In this document: in pieces, positions 26,760-34,579 of the stretch
Layout: each line of letters starts with the position of its first letter
How positions within the stretch are numbered: the stretch's first letter is position 1
Source of the DNA: Pseudomonadota bacterium
Lineage (GTDB): Bacteria > Pseudomonadota > Gammaproteobacteria > Pseudomonadales > Pseudomonadaceae
NCBI GenBank assembly: GCA_023388335.1
Contig: JAEWGL010000095.1
Span: 1 to 40,837, forward strand
Direction: 5' to 3'
Length of the DNA stretch: 40,837 bases
The notes under the pieces: model-generated
What the model saw: only the letters and a program-made list of their open reading frames with translations
What the model was told of the DNA's origin: nothing
The model's database searches: none
Program-made: the position numbers and the translations under genes

Positions 26760-27668
26760 TTAACCGGCCAGGACCGCTTGCACCACACACTCGGCCATGG
26801 CCCGGCGGGTCTGCAGGGTGGCGCTGCCCAGGTGCGGTTGCAGCACCACGTTGTCCAGCGCCAGCAGCGCTTCGGGCACTTGCGGCTCGTGCTCGAACAC
26901 ATCCAGCGCGGCACCACCGAGCCGCCCGTCGACCAGACGCTCCACCAGTTGCGCTTCATCGATCACGCTGCCGCGGGCGACATTGACGATCACCCCCTGT
27001 GGCCCCAGTGCATCAAGCACCCGCGCGTCGACCAGGTGGCGCGACGCCGGTCCGCCAGCGGCGGCGACAATCAGGATGTCGCTGGCCTCGGCCAGCGCAC
27101 CCAGGTCGTCATGGTAGGCATAGGGACAGTCCATCAGCGGTCGCCGATTGTGGTAGGCCAGGCTGACCCCGAAGGGTTGCAAGCGCTCGGCGATCGCCCC
27201 ACCGATCTTGCCCAGCCCGAGAATCCCGACCCGCTGCCCGCGCAGGCTGGTACCCAGCAGCGGGAAGCCTCCCTCACGCCAACGCCCGTCACGGACGAAG
27301 CGGTCCGCCAGGCAAACCTGACGCAGCAGCGCCAGTACTAGCGCAACAGCCTGGTCGGCCACCGCATCGGTGAGGATGTTATCGGTGGTGACGATACGAA
27401 TGCCCCGGACACGCGCCTGCTCCATATCGATCCTGTCGGTGCCTACGCCGTTGACCGCGACCCGTTCCAGGTTCGGCAGGCTGGCCATGAGTTGCGGATC
27501 CACCCCCTCCCCGCCATTGGTGACCAGTATCCTGAAGCGCTGCGGATGGTCGCCCAGTAGCGCCTGTTGCTCGGCCCGGCTGTGCGCACGGACCAGATGG
27601 AAATGCTCGGCCAGCCGCGCCTCATATGGCGCGAGCAAGGGTGCCAGCATCAGCAGTTCAGCTTTCAT
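26760..27668 (-). CDS. D-2-hydroxyacid dehydrogenase (glyoxylate/hydroxypyruvate reductase-like)
   Basis: A 302-residue NAD(P)H-dependent enzyme that reduces 2-oxoacids to D-2-hydroxyacids. The catalytic domain is split around a Rossmann fold with GILGLGKIGGAIAERL. NHNRRP-type cofactor contacts (AYHNRRP, suggesting NADPH preference) are present. The catalytic triad is visible as Arg in NVARGSVIDE, Glu in FEHEP and His in LQPHLGSAT. The ATG at 27668 has AAGGAG about five bases upstream. It lies 45 bp downstream of an MFS carrier gene and is probably co-transcribed with it and with the semialdehyde dehydrogenase. Its substrate in the sugar-acid pathway is unclear; glyoxylate, hydroxypyruvate or a keto-sugar acid are candidates. 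Confidence 0.92.
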   Translation of the reverse strand: MKAELLMLAPLLAPYEARLAEHFHLVRAHSRAEQQALLGDHPQRFRILVTNGGEGVDPQLMASLPNLERVAVNGVGTDRIDMEQARVRGIRIVTTDNILTDAVADQAVALVLALLRQVCLADRFVRDGRWREGGFPLLGTSLRGQRVGILGLGKIGGAIAERLQPFGVSLAYHNRRPLMDCPYAYHDDLGALAEASDILIVAAAGGPASRHLVDARVLDALGPQGVIVNVARGSVIDEAQLVERLVDGRLGGAALDVFEHEPQVPEALLALDNVVLQPHLGSATLQTRRAMAECVVQAVLAG

Positions 27669-27713
27669 CGATGCTCCTTAATTGGCCTGACGCCAGGTCC
27701 CTGGTACAGAGAA

Positions 27714-29078
27714 TCATGCCGTCTCCAGCTTGAGACCGGCGGCCGACTCGCTGTCACCGCGGCTGAGCATCGCTGCCGGAATCGACAGGATCAACAGCCC
27801 GCTGACGAACAGGCACAAGCCCAGCACATAGGTGCCGTTGTTGATGTTGCCAGTGAGTTCCTCTGCCACTGCGGTAATCATCGAACCGGTGAAACCGGAG
27901 AGGTTGCCGATGGCATTGATCATGCCTATCCCGGCGGCTGCGGCAACGCCGGACAGCACGGTACCGGGCAACGTCCAAAAGATTGGCATGAGGCTCAGGA
28001 TCCCGGAGGCGGCGACGCTGAGGAAGATCACCGAAAGCACCAGGTTGTCAGCGAACAAAGCGCTGAGGATCAGGCCGCAACCGCCGATGAAGGCCGGGAT
28101 CGCGGCATGCAGGCGACGCTCGCCAGTACGGTTGGAGTGGCTGGCGTTGAGCAGCATGGCCACTACCGCCACACCATAGGGGATGGCGGTCAGCAGGCCA
28201 ATTTCAAGGCTGCTGGTGATGCCGGCGCTCTTGATGATCGAGGGCATCCAGAAGGCCAGGCCATAGAAGCCGGTATTGAAGGTCAACAGGATGAACACCA
28301 GCAACCAGACCCGCGGGTTGAAGAACACCTCGCTCAGGCGCGAAGCCTTGCCGTGGTTGTCCTGCTGCAGGTTGGCCTTGAGCAGTTGCTTCTCTTCGGC
28401 CGACAGCCAGTGGGCCTTGTCGATGCTGTCGCACAGGCAGGTGAACACCACGACCGCCATGATTACCGAGGGGATGCCTTCGATCAGCAGCATCCACTGC
28501 CAGCCGGCCATATCGTGCCAGCCATTGAGGCGGGTCATCAGCCAGCCGGAGAGCACGCCGCCCAGGGTCAGACTGATCGGCATGGCGATCAGGAACCCCG
28601 ACATTACACGGCTCTGCCGTTGGGTCGGGAACCAGTAGTTCAGGTACAGGATCACGCCTGGGAAGAAACCGGCTTCACAGATCCCGAGCAGAAAACGCAG
28701 CACATAGAACATGGTGCTGGCCTCGACCTGAAACAGCTTGGCCAGCGGCACGGTAAAGGCCACAGCCATCGAAATGATCGCCCAGGTGAGCATGATCCGG
28801 GCAATCCAGAAACGTGCGCCGTAACGGTGCAGCAGCAGGTTGCTCGGCACCTCGAACAGGAAATAGCCCCAGAAGAACACGCTGGCGCCCAGGGCGTAGA
28901 CGGTGTTGCTGAACTGCAGGTCGTTGAGCATGTCCAGCTTGGCGAAACCGATGTTGACTCGATCCAGGTAGGCGGCCATGTAGCAGAGCAGCAGAATCGG
29001 CAGGATACGCAGAATGACCTTGCGGTAGGTGCGGTCTTCGAAGTCCGGATCTCGGGACAATGAGGTCTGGGTGTGCAT
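27714..29078 (-). CDS. MFS transporter, anion:cation symporter (ACS) type
   Basis: A 454-residue inner-membrane carrier with twelve predicted helices. The first helix shows the ACS-type motif YLDRVNIGFAKLDML; family members carry sugar acids, hexuronates, phthalate or tartrate. The ATG at 29078 (MHTQTSLSRDPDFEDRTYRK) has AAGGG upstream; an in-frame upstream codon would add nine unlikely residues. It lies between the semialdehyde dehydrogenase and hydroxyacid dehydrogenase genes, so uptake of a pentonate or related acid is likely. The window holds a second carrier of another MFS family on the opposite strand. Confidence 0.92.
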   Translation of the reverse strand: MHTQTSLSRDPDFEDRTYRKVILRILPILLLCYMAAYLDRVNIGFAKLDMLNDLQFSNTVYALGASVFFWGYFLFEVPSNLLLHRYGARFWIARIMLTWAIISMAVAFTVPLAKLFQVEASTMFYVLRFLLGICEAGFFPGVILYLNYWFPTQRQSRVMSGFLIAMPISLTLGGVLSGWLMTRLNGWHDMAGWQWMLLIEGIPSVIMAVVVFTCLCDSIDKAHWLSAEEKQLLKANLQQDNHGKASRLSEVFFNPRVWLLVFILLTFNTGFYGLAFWMPSIIKSAGITSSLEIGLLTAIPYGVAVVAMLLNASHSNRTGERRLHAAIPAFIGGCGLILSALFADNLVLSVIFLSVAASGILSLMPIFWTLPGTVLSGVAAAAGIGMINAIGNLSGFTGSMITAVAEELTGNINNGTYVLGLCLFVSGLLILSIPAAMLSRGDSESAAGLKLETA

Positions 29079-29130
29079 TTGAGTGACCCTTGGGCATGTT
29101 GGCATGCCTGATTGTTGTTATTGATCGGAT

Positions 29131-29151
29131 ACCGGGCGCCAGGCGCCCGGT
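29131..29151. repeat. GC-rich hairpin between the semialdehyde dehydrogenase and MFS genes
   Basis: ACCGGGCGCC (29131-29140) and GGCGCCCGGT (29142-29151) form a perfect inverted repeat, ten bases downstream of the dehydrogenase's stop at 29162 on the minus strand. With no T-run it may stabilise the upstream message or reduce expression of the carrier. Confidence 0.5.
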
Positions 29152-29161
29152 AGTGTAGCGG

Positions 29162-30745
29162 TCAGTGGATCGGGTCGCGGCTAGGCTGGCCATCGACCAG
29201 GCGCATCAGGCCCAACGGGTTGGCATCGTGCAGTGCCGGTGGCAGCAGCGCCTCGGGGAAGTTCTGGTAGCACACAGGACGCAGGAAGCGATCGATCGAC
29301 AACGTACCGACTGAAGTGCCACGGCTGTCGGAGGTAGCCGGGTACGGGCCACCGTGAACCATCGCGTCGCAGACCTCGACACCGGTCGGGTAGCCATTGA
29401 TCAACAGGCGTCCAGCCTTGTGCTCCAGCAGCGCCACCAGGTCGGTGGCCTGGACAAGCTCGCCTGGCTCGCCGAGCAGGCTGGCGGTCAACTGGCCACC
29501 GAGGGCCTGGAGGGCTTGGAGCAATTGCGCATGGTCGGTCAGTTCGACCACGACGGTGGTAGGCCCGAAGACCTCCTCCTGCAGCAGCGGCTCGGCATCG
29601 AGCAAGCATTGCGCATCGGCCTGGAACAGTTGTGGCCAGGCCTGGTTGCCCTGCTGGTCGGCACCCGCCAGGTGCTGAACGCCGGAGTGCGCCTTGAGTT
29701 CGGCCACGCCATGGGTGTAGCTGCGCAGGGTTCCGGCGTTGAGCATGGTCTGGGGGGATTGGTCGGCGATCTGCGCCCGCAGTTGCTCGACGAAGACACT
29801 GAACTCGGGCGAGCGGATGCCCAGCACCAGGCCCGGATTGGTGCAGAATTGCCCGCAACCGAGAACCACCGAGGCTGCGAGTTCGCGAGCAATGGCCTCC
29901 CCGCGTACGGCCAGGGCCTGGGGCAGGACAATCACCGGATTGATGCTGCTCATCTCGGCAAACACCGGGATCGGTTGTGGCCGTGCAGCAGCCAGATCAC
30001 ACAGGGCACGGCCGCCCTTGAGCGAGCCGGTGAAGCCCACGGCCTGAATGGCGGGGTGCTTGACCAATGCTTCGCCAACGCCGGAACCGAAGATCATGTT
30101 GAACACACCGGCCGGCATCGCGCAGCGCTCGGCGGCACGCAGAATCGCTTCGGCCACCCACTCGGCTGTGGCCATGTGGCCGCTGTGGGCCTTGAATACC
30201 ACTGGACAGCCGGCGGCCAATGCCGCCGCGGTGTCGCCGCCGGCCGTGGAAAATGCCAGCGGGAAGTTGCTGGCGCCGAATACAGCGACCGGTCCCAGGC
30301 CCATGCGGCACTGGCGAATGTCCAGGCGCGGTAATGGCTGGCGCTCGGGCTGAGCGCGGTCGATGCGCGCACCCAGGAAGTCGCCATGGCGCAGCACCTG
30401 GGCGAACAGCCGCAGTTGGCCACTGGTGCGGCCTCGCTCGCCCTGGATGCGGGCGGCCGGCAGTGCGGTTTCACGGCAGACGGTCTGGATGAAGTCCTCG
30501 CCCAAGGCGTCCAGCTCGCTGGCGATGGCGTCGAGGAATTCGGCGCGGCGCTGCGGCGCCAGCGCGCGGAACTGCGGGTACGCTGCGGCAGCAGCCTGGG
30601 CAGCGGCCTCCACTTCCTCGGCGGTGGCCTGCTGGAAGGCAATAGGCAATGGCTCGCCTGTGCTGGCATCGATGCTGCGCAAGGTCTGGTTGCCGGCAGC
30701 GCTGCGGCGCCCCCCAATAAAGTTGTGACCAGCGTGTTGAGTCAT
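29162..30745 (-). CDS. Alpha-ketoglutarate semialdehyde dehydrogenase (NADP+-type aldehyde dehydrogenase)
   Basis: A 527-residue cytoplasmic enzyme that oxidises 2,5-dioxopentanoate (alpha-ketoglutarate semialdehyde) to alpha-ketoglutarate, the last Weimberg step. The cofactor region shows VFGASNFPLAFSTAGGDTAAALAAG and VVFKAHSGH. The catalytic Glu lies in FAEMSSINPV and the nucleophilic Cys in GQFCTNPG. Length and motifs match the KGSADH group rather than succinate semialdehyde dehydrogenases. The ATG at 30745 follows AGGAG. It has its own promoter with a LysR-type box that is a near copy of the one in front of the xylX-like gene. The two MFS/hydroxyacid genes downstream are probably in the same transcript. 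Confidence 0.92.
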   Translation of the reverse strand: MTQHAGHNFIGGRRSAAGNQTLRSIDASTGEPLPIAFQQATAEEVEAAAQAAAAAYPQFRALAPQRRAEFLDAIASELDALGEDFIQTVCRETALPAARIQGERGRTSGQLRLFAQVLRHGDFLGARIDRAQPERQPLPRLDIRQCRMGLGPVAVFGASNFPLAFSTAGGDTAAALAAGCPVVFKAHSGHMATAEWVAEAILRAAERCAMPAGVFNMIFGSGVGEALVKHPAIQAVGFTGSLKGGRALCDLAAARPQPIPVFAEMSSINPVIVLPQALAVRGEAIARELAASVVLGCGQFCTNPGLVLGIRSPEFSVFVEQLRAQIADQSPQTMLNAGTLRSYTHGVAELKAHSGVQHLAGADQQGNQAWPQLFQADAQCLLDAEPLLQEEVFGPTTVVVELTDHAQLLQALQALGGQLTASLLGEPGELVQATDLVALLEHKAGRLLINGYPTGVEVCDAMVHGGPYPATSDSRGTSVGTLSIDRFLRPVCYQNFPEALLPPALHDANPLGLMRLVDGQPSRDPIH

Positions 30746-30781
30746 GGACGCTCCTGGAACTCGTTGAAAAGACTGGTCGCT

Positions 30782-30846
30782 AATCTAGGCAGGCGAGCGA
30801 TTCTTTCCCAATGGCATTTGTGGATCGAGCGATAACGACAGGCTAT
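30782..30846 (-). promoter_or_regulatory. LysR-box promoter of the semialdehyde dehydrogenase operon
   Basis: Read on the minus strand: box ATAGCCTGTCGTTAT (30846-30832), 14 bases, ATGCCATTGG (30817-30808) overlapping -35 TTGGGA (30811-30806), 18-bp spacer, -10 TAGATT (30787-30782). The box centre is ~64 bases upstream of the predicted start, the classical LysR activation position. The box overlaps the stop codon of the lysR gene. The same layout recurs at 31823-31887. Confidence 0.75.
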
Positions 30847-31802
30847 CGAAAACCGTCGCTGCGTCCACGGCCCTTACGGGCATCGGCCATGAGGATCTGC
30901 GCGAACTCCAGGGCCGAGCCGACGAGCGGCTCGCCTTTGCGGGTGAGGATGCCGTAGTCCTGCGGCACCAGATGCAATGGTGTATCGAGCGTGCGCAACA
31001 ATCCGCTGCGCAGGTGAGGCTCGACCATCGCCTGCGGGAGCATGCCGATCATCGGGCCACCCTGCAGCACATTGAGGAAGGTCTGGGTGGAGATGGTGTC
31101 GATGGTGTTGCGTGGCACGGCCACGCCTGCTTCTGCGAAGGCGCGCTCCATTCGCCCGCGGATCGGCGTGCCTTTGGGGTAGAGGATCCATGGCCAGTCG
31201 AGCAGTTGCTCCAGGCTCACAAATCCAGCATCGGCTAATGGATGGTGATGGTTGACCACGAAGCAGAACGGCTCCGGCGCCAGAGGCTGGAAGTCGAAGC
31301 GCTGGCGCTGGGATTCGTCGGTAAACCGCGCCACGGCCAGGTGCAGGATCTTTTCATCAAGCATGTGCATCAGGTGGTCGCTGGTCTGCTCCACCACCTC
31401 GATCGACAACAGCGGCCAGCGCTGCTTGATCTGCACGACGGCATCCGGCAAGGCCACGGCCGTGGCGGCGAAGATCCCGCCGACCTTCAGATGCCCATGC
31501 CCGCCCTCGCGCAGGCTACCGATCTGGTCCACGAAGTTGCGCGCATCGTTGAGCGCGACCTGCGCATAGCGCACCACCTGCTCGCCGAGGGCGGTGGGGG
31601 GCATGCTGCGTGGCTGACGTTCGAACACCGCGAAGCCGAGCAGGTTTTCGATCTCCTTGAGCATCTTGCTGATCGCCGGCTGGCTGAGGTTCATCTGCTG
31701 CGCGGCCAAGTGCATGTTGCGGGTGCGCCCGAGCGTGTCGATCAGTACGAGGTGGCGGAACTTGAGCCAATTGCAGAAATGGGAGAACGAGAGGTCCGAC
31801 AT
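30843..31802 (-). CDS. LysR-type transcriptional regulator of the sugar-acid genes
   Basis: A 319-residue regulator with an N-terminal winged HTH (~18-75: FRHLVLIDTLGRTRNMHLAAQQMNLSQPAISKMLKEIE) and a periplasmic-binding-protein-like effector domain (~105-305). It is divergent from the xylX-like gene, and its own start lies 21 bases from the LysR box, so autorepression is likely. An equivalent box lies at the end of its coding sequence in front of the semialdehyde dehydrogenase gene. The HTH resembles those of regulators of aromatic or sugar-acid catabolism (GbpR/CbbR-like group). The inducer is probably a pathway intermediate. Confidence 0.93.
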   Translation of the reverse strand: MSDLSFSHFCNWLKFRHLVLIDTLGRTRNMHLAAQQMNLSQPAISKMLKEIENLLGFAVFERQPRSMPPTALGEQVVRYAQVALNDARNFVDQIGSLREGGHGHLKVGGIFAATAVALPDAVVQIKQRWPLLSIEVVEQTSDHLMHMLDEKILHLAVARFTDESQRQRFDFQPLAPEPFCFVVNHHHPLADAGFVSLEQLLDWPWILYPKGTPIRGRMERAFAEAGVAVPRNTIDTISTQTFLNVLQGGPMIGMLPQAMVEPHLRSGLLRTLDTPLHLVPQDYGILTRKGEPLVGSALEFAQILMADARKGRGRSDGFR

Positions 31803-31822
31803 GGGAATCCGCCTTTGGTGTA

Positions 31823-31887
31823 ATAACGTGTTGTTATCATATGGTGAAAATATGCCATTGGAGTTTATCGCCAGCGTTACCTAGCGT
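31823..31887 (+). promoter_or_regulatory. LysR-box promoter of the xylX-xylD operon
   Basis: Box ATAACGTGTTGTTAT (31823-31837, inverted repeat ATAAC-N5-GTTAT), 14 bases, ATGCCATTGG (31852-31861) overlapping -35 TTGGAG (31858-31863), 18-bp spacer, -10 TAGCGT (31882-31887). A further inverted repeat CATAT-N7-ATATG (31838-31854) lies inside. All element spacings equal those at 30782-30846; the boxes agree at 12 of 15 bases. Confidence 0.75.
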
Positions 31888-31917
31888 GCAGCTTTTACCG
31901 ATCAGGAACGCCACGAC

Positions 31918-33099
31918 ATGCCGCTCACCCTTACCCCTACCAACACCCTACCCAGCGACGGCCTCACTGGAACGCTGATCGGTCGTGCCTGGATCCCTGG
32001 AAACATTGCCGGTCCATCGCCGATCGTGCTGCGCGCCGATGGCGTGTTCGACCTGTCGCAACGCTTCGCGACCCTCAGCGAACTGCTCGAAAGCGATGAT
32101 CCACTGCAGGCGCTGCGCAGCACGCCGGGTAGCTACCTCACCAGCATCCAGGAGCTGCTGGCCAACACGGGCCCCCATGCCACTCCAGACAAACCCTACT
32201 TGCTGGCGCCGCTGGACCTGCAGGTGATCAAGGCCGCCGGGGTGACCTTCGCAGCCAGCATGATCGAGCGGGTGATCGAGGAGCAGGCCGGTGGCGACGC
32301 CGCCAAGGCCGAAGCGGTGCGTGCCACCGTGCGCGCGGTGATCGGCGACAACCTGCGGGCGGTCAAGCCCGGTTCGGACCAGGCCATGGCGCTCAAGGCG
32401 CTGCTGATCGAACAAGGCATGTGGTCGCAATACCTCGAGGTAGGCATCGGCCCCGACGCCGAGGTGTTCACCAAGGCGCCTATCCTCGCCGCGGTCGGCA
32501 GCGCCAGCCTGATCGGCGTACACCCGGGCTCGCAATGGAACAATCCCGAGCCCGAAGTGGTGCTGGCAGTCGACAGCCGCGGACGCATCCACGGCGCGAC
32601 CCTGGGCAACGACGTCAACCTGCGCGATTTCGAAGGCCGCAGCGCCCTGCTGTTGAGCAAGGCCAAGGACAACAATGCTTCCTGTGCCATCGGCCCGTTC
32701 ATCCGCCTGTTCGACGAAAGCTTTGACCTGGACGCGGTACGCCAGTGCGTGGTCGATCTCAAGGTGCAAGGTGAAGACGGCTTCGTACTGGCCGGCGCCA
32801 GCTCGATGGATCAGATCAGCCGCGACCCAGAGGATATCGTCCGGCAGACGCTCAATGCCAACCATCAATATCCCGACGGTTTCCTGCTGTTCCTCGGCAC
32901 CCTGTTCGCCCCCACCGCCGACCGCGATAACCCCGGCGCCGGCTTTACCCATAAGCCGGGCGACCAAGTGAGTATCAGCAGTCCACTGCTGGGCACGCTA
33001 CACAACCAAGTCACCACCAGTGACCAGGCTACGCCCTGGACCTTTGGTGTCAGCGCATTGATGCGCAACCTGGCCGACCGCGGACTGCTGCAGCGCTGA
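31918..33099 (+). CDS. xylX: 2-keto-3-deoxy-pentonate dehydratase, FAH family (XylX-like)
   Basis: A 393-residue enzyme of the fumarylacetoacetate-hydrolase fold that would dehydrate 2-keto-3-deoxy-D-xylonate (or L-arabinonate) to alpha-ketoglutarate semialdehyde. The blocks AAGVTFAASMIERVIEE, LWSQ-like MWSQYLEVGIGPDAEVFTK, WNNPEPEVVLAV (acidic metal ligands), GNDVNLRDFEGRSALLL and AKDNNASCAIGPF correspond closely to Caulobacter XylX as I remember it. The length agrees as well. The ATG at 31918 has AGGAA about ten bases upstream. It is the first gene of an operon with an MFS carrier and an IlvD/Edd dehydratase, which together with the semialdehyde dehydrogenase makes the lower Weimberg pathway. 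Confidence 0.9.
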   Translation: MPLTLTPTNTLPSDGLTGTLIGRAWIPGNIAGPSPIVLRADGVFDLSQRFATLSELLESDDPLQALRSTPGSYLTSIQELLANTGPHATPDKPYLLAPLDLQVIKAAGVTFAASMIERVIEEQAGGDAAKAEAVRATVRAVIGDNLRAVKPGSDQAMALKALLIEQGMWSQYLEVGIGPDAEVFTKAPILAAVGSASLIGVHPGSQWNNPEPEVVLAVDSRGRIHGATLGNDVNLRDFEGRSALLLSKAKDNNASCAIGPFIRLFDESFDLDAVRQCVVDLKVQGEDGFVLAGASSMDQISRDPEDIVRQTLNANHQYPDGFLLFLGTLFAPTADRDNPGAGFTHKPGDQVSISSPLLGTLHNQVTTSDQATPWTFGVSALMRNLADRGLLQR

Positions 33100-33152
33100 G
33101 CATCCCCTCTTGACCACGAGACTCATCCATAACAATAAAAGCGAGGCTTGAT

Positions 33153-34538
33153 ATGCATACAGAGGCCAAGGTCTCCCCGACGCCCGATCCGCGCCAGCTG
33201 CGCCGGGCAATCTACACCGGCGCCATCGGCAGTGCTCTGGAGTACTACGATTTCGCTATCTATGGACTGGCCTCGGCGCTGGTCTTCGGCCACATCTTCT
33301 TTCCGTCGCTGGGTACCACCGGTGCACTGCTGGCGAGTTTCGCCACCTATGGCGCCGGCTTCCTGGCACGGCCATTCGGCGGGCTGTTCTTCGGTTCGCT
33401 GGGCGATCGCAAAGGGCGCAAGCTAGTGCTGCTGCTGACCATCGCGCTGATGGGAATCGCCACCACCCTGATCGGCCTGCTGCCTACAGGCCCGGTGGGG
33501 GCCGTGCTGTTGGTGCTGTTGCGCCTGCTGCAGGGGTTCGGCGCCGGTGCCGAGCAGACCGGCGCGGCAACACTGATGGCCGAACTGGCCCCACGCGAAC
33601 GACGCGGCTTTTATGCCGCTCTCCCCTTCATTGGCGTATTCAGCGGCCTGGCGCTGGCAACCATCACCTTCCGCGTGCTGCAGGCATCGCTGACCCAGGA
33701 GCAGTTGCTCGATTGGGGCTGGCGCCTGCCCTTCCTGGCCAGCGTGGTCTTGATCGGCATGGCTGTCTGGATTCGCCTCAAGCTCAAGGAGAGCCCGGTG
33801 TTCCAGCAGCTCAGCCAGAGCCAGCATGTCATCGAATCACCGATGCGTGCGGTCCTGCGCAATGCCCGCCGGCCACTGGCGGCCACCACCCTGATGCGCA
33901 TGGCCGAAACCGGTTGCTCAACCCTCTACACCACCGTTTCGATCGCTTTCCTCGCCGGCTTCGCCAGTCGCCACCTGGGTGACAGTGGCGCCAACATCAC
34001 CGGCATCGGTACCGATGCGGTGCTGGCGGCGAGCATCCTCAGCGTGCTGACCACACCCCTGTTCGGCGCGCTCTCGGATCGCTTCGGTCGACTAGTGGTA
34101 TACCGCGGCGGCGCATTGTTCTGTGCGCTTTGGGCCTATCCGGCGTGGTGGATGATCGACAGCGGCGACCCAACGCTGGTCTGCATCGCCGTCGTCGGGG
34201 GCTTCGCCATTGGCGCCAACAGCATGCTGGGCGCCCAATGCGCGCACTTCACCGAATTGTTCGGCAACCGTTACCGCTATTCCGGTGTAGCCTTGGCGCG
34301 GGAAATCGGCGCGATGCTCTCCGGTGGCCTGGCACCGATCCTGGGGATATTCCTGGTTGGCATCGCCGGTGGCGCCTTCTGGGTACTGGCGCTCTACACA
34401 GCCGTGCTGGCCTGCCTGACCCTGATCGGCACATTGCTGTCGACCGAAACCCGTGGCCGCGACCTGACCGACCTGTCCGATGCCGTCGGCAGCGGCGCTG
34501 CCGCCACCACCCATAGTTCCGCTAGCGTGCCGGCCTGA
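33153..34538 (+). CDS. MFS transporter, metabolite:H+ symporter (MHS) type
   Basis: A 461-residue inner-membrane carrier with twelve predicted helices. The MHS signature is clear: AIGSALEYYDFAIYG in helix 1, GFLARPFGGLFFGSLGDRKGRK in the loop 2-3 region and GFGAGAEQTGAATLMAELAPRERRG after helix 4. The family carries organic acids (shikimate, proline/betaine, alpha-ketoglutarate). The ATG at 33153 has GAGGC upstream. It lies between xylX-like and xylD-like genes, so pentonate uptake with protons is the likely role. Confidence 0.93.
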   Translation: MHTEAKVSPTPDPRQLRRAIYTGAIGSALEYYDFAIYGLASALVFGHIFFPSLGTTGALLASFATYGAGFLARPFGGLFFGSLGDRKGRKLVLLLTIALMGIATTLIGLLPTGPVGAVLLVLLRLLQGFGAGAEQTGAATLMAELAPRERRGFYAALPFIGVFSGLALATITFRVLQASLTQEQLLDWGWRLPFLASVVLIGMAVWIRLKLKESPVFQQLSQSQHVIESPMRAVLRNARRPLAATTLMRMAETGCSTLYTTVSIAFLAGFASRHLGDSGANITGIGTDAVLAASILSVLTTPLFGALSDRFGRLVVYRGGALFCALWAYPAWWMIDSGDPTLVCIAVVGGFAIGANSMLGAQCAHFTELFGNRYRYSGVALAREIGAMLSGGLAPILGIFLVGIAGGAFWVLALYTAVLACLTLIGTLLSTETRGRDLTDLSDAVGSGAAATTHSSASVPA

Positions 34539-34579
34539 CAACGCTAATACCGCGCCCTTCAAGTGCAAGAGAGACAGAC

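Noticed and set aside
29079..29161. A third copy of the LysR promoter pattern before the ACS-type MFS gene
   Set aside because: ATAAC and ATGCCAAC words occur, but the spacing and the ATGCCATTGG element do not match.
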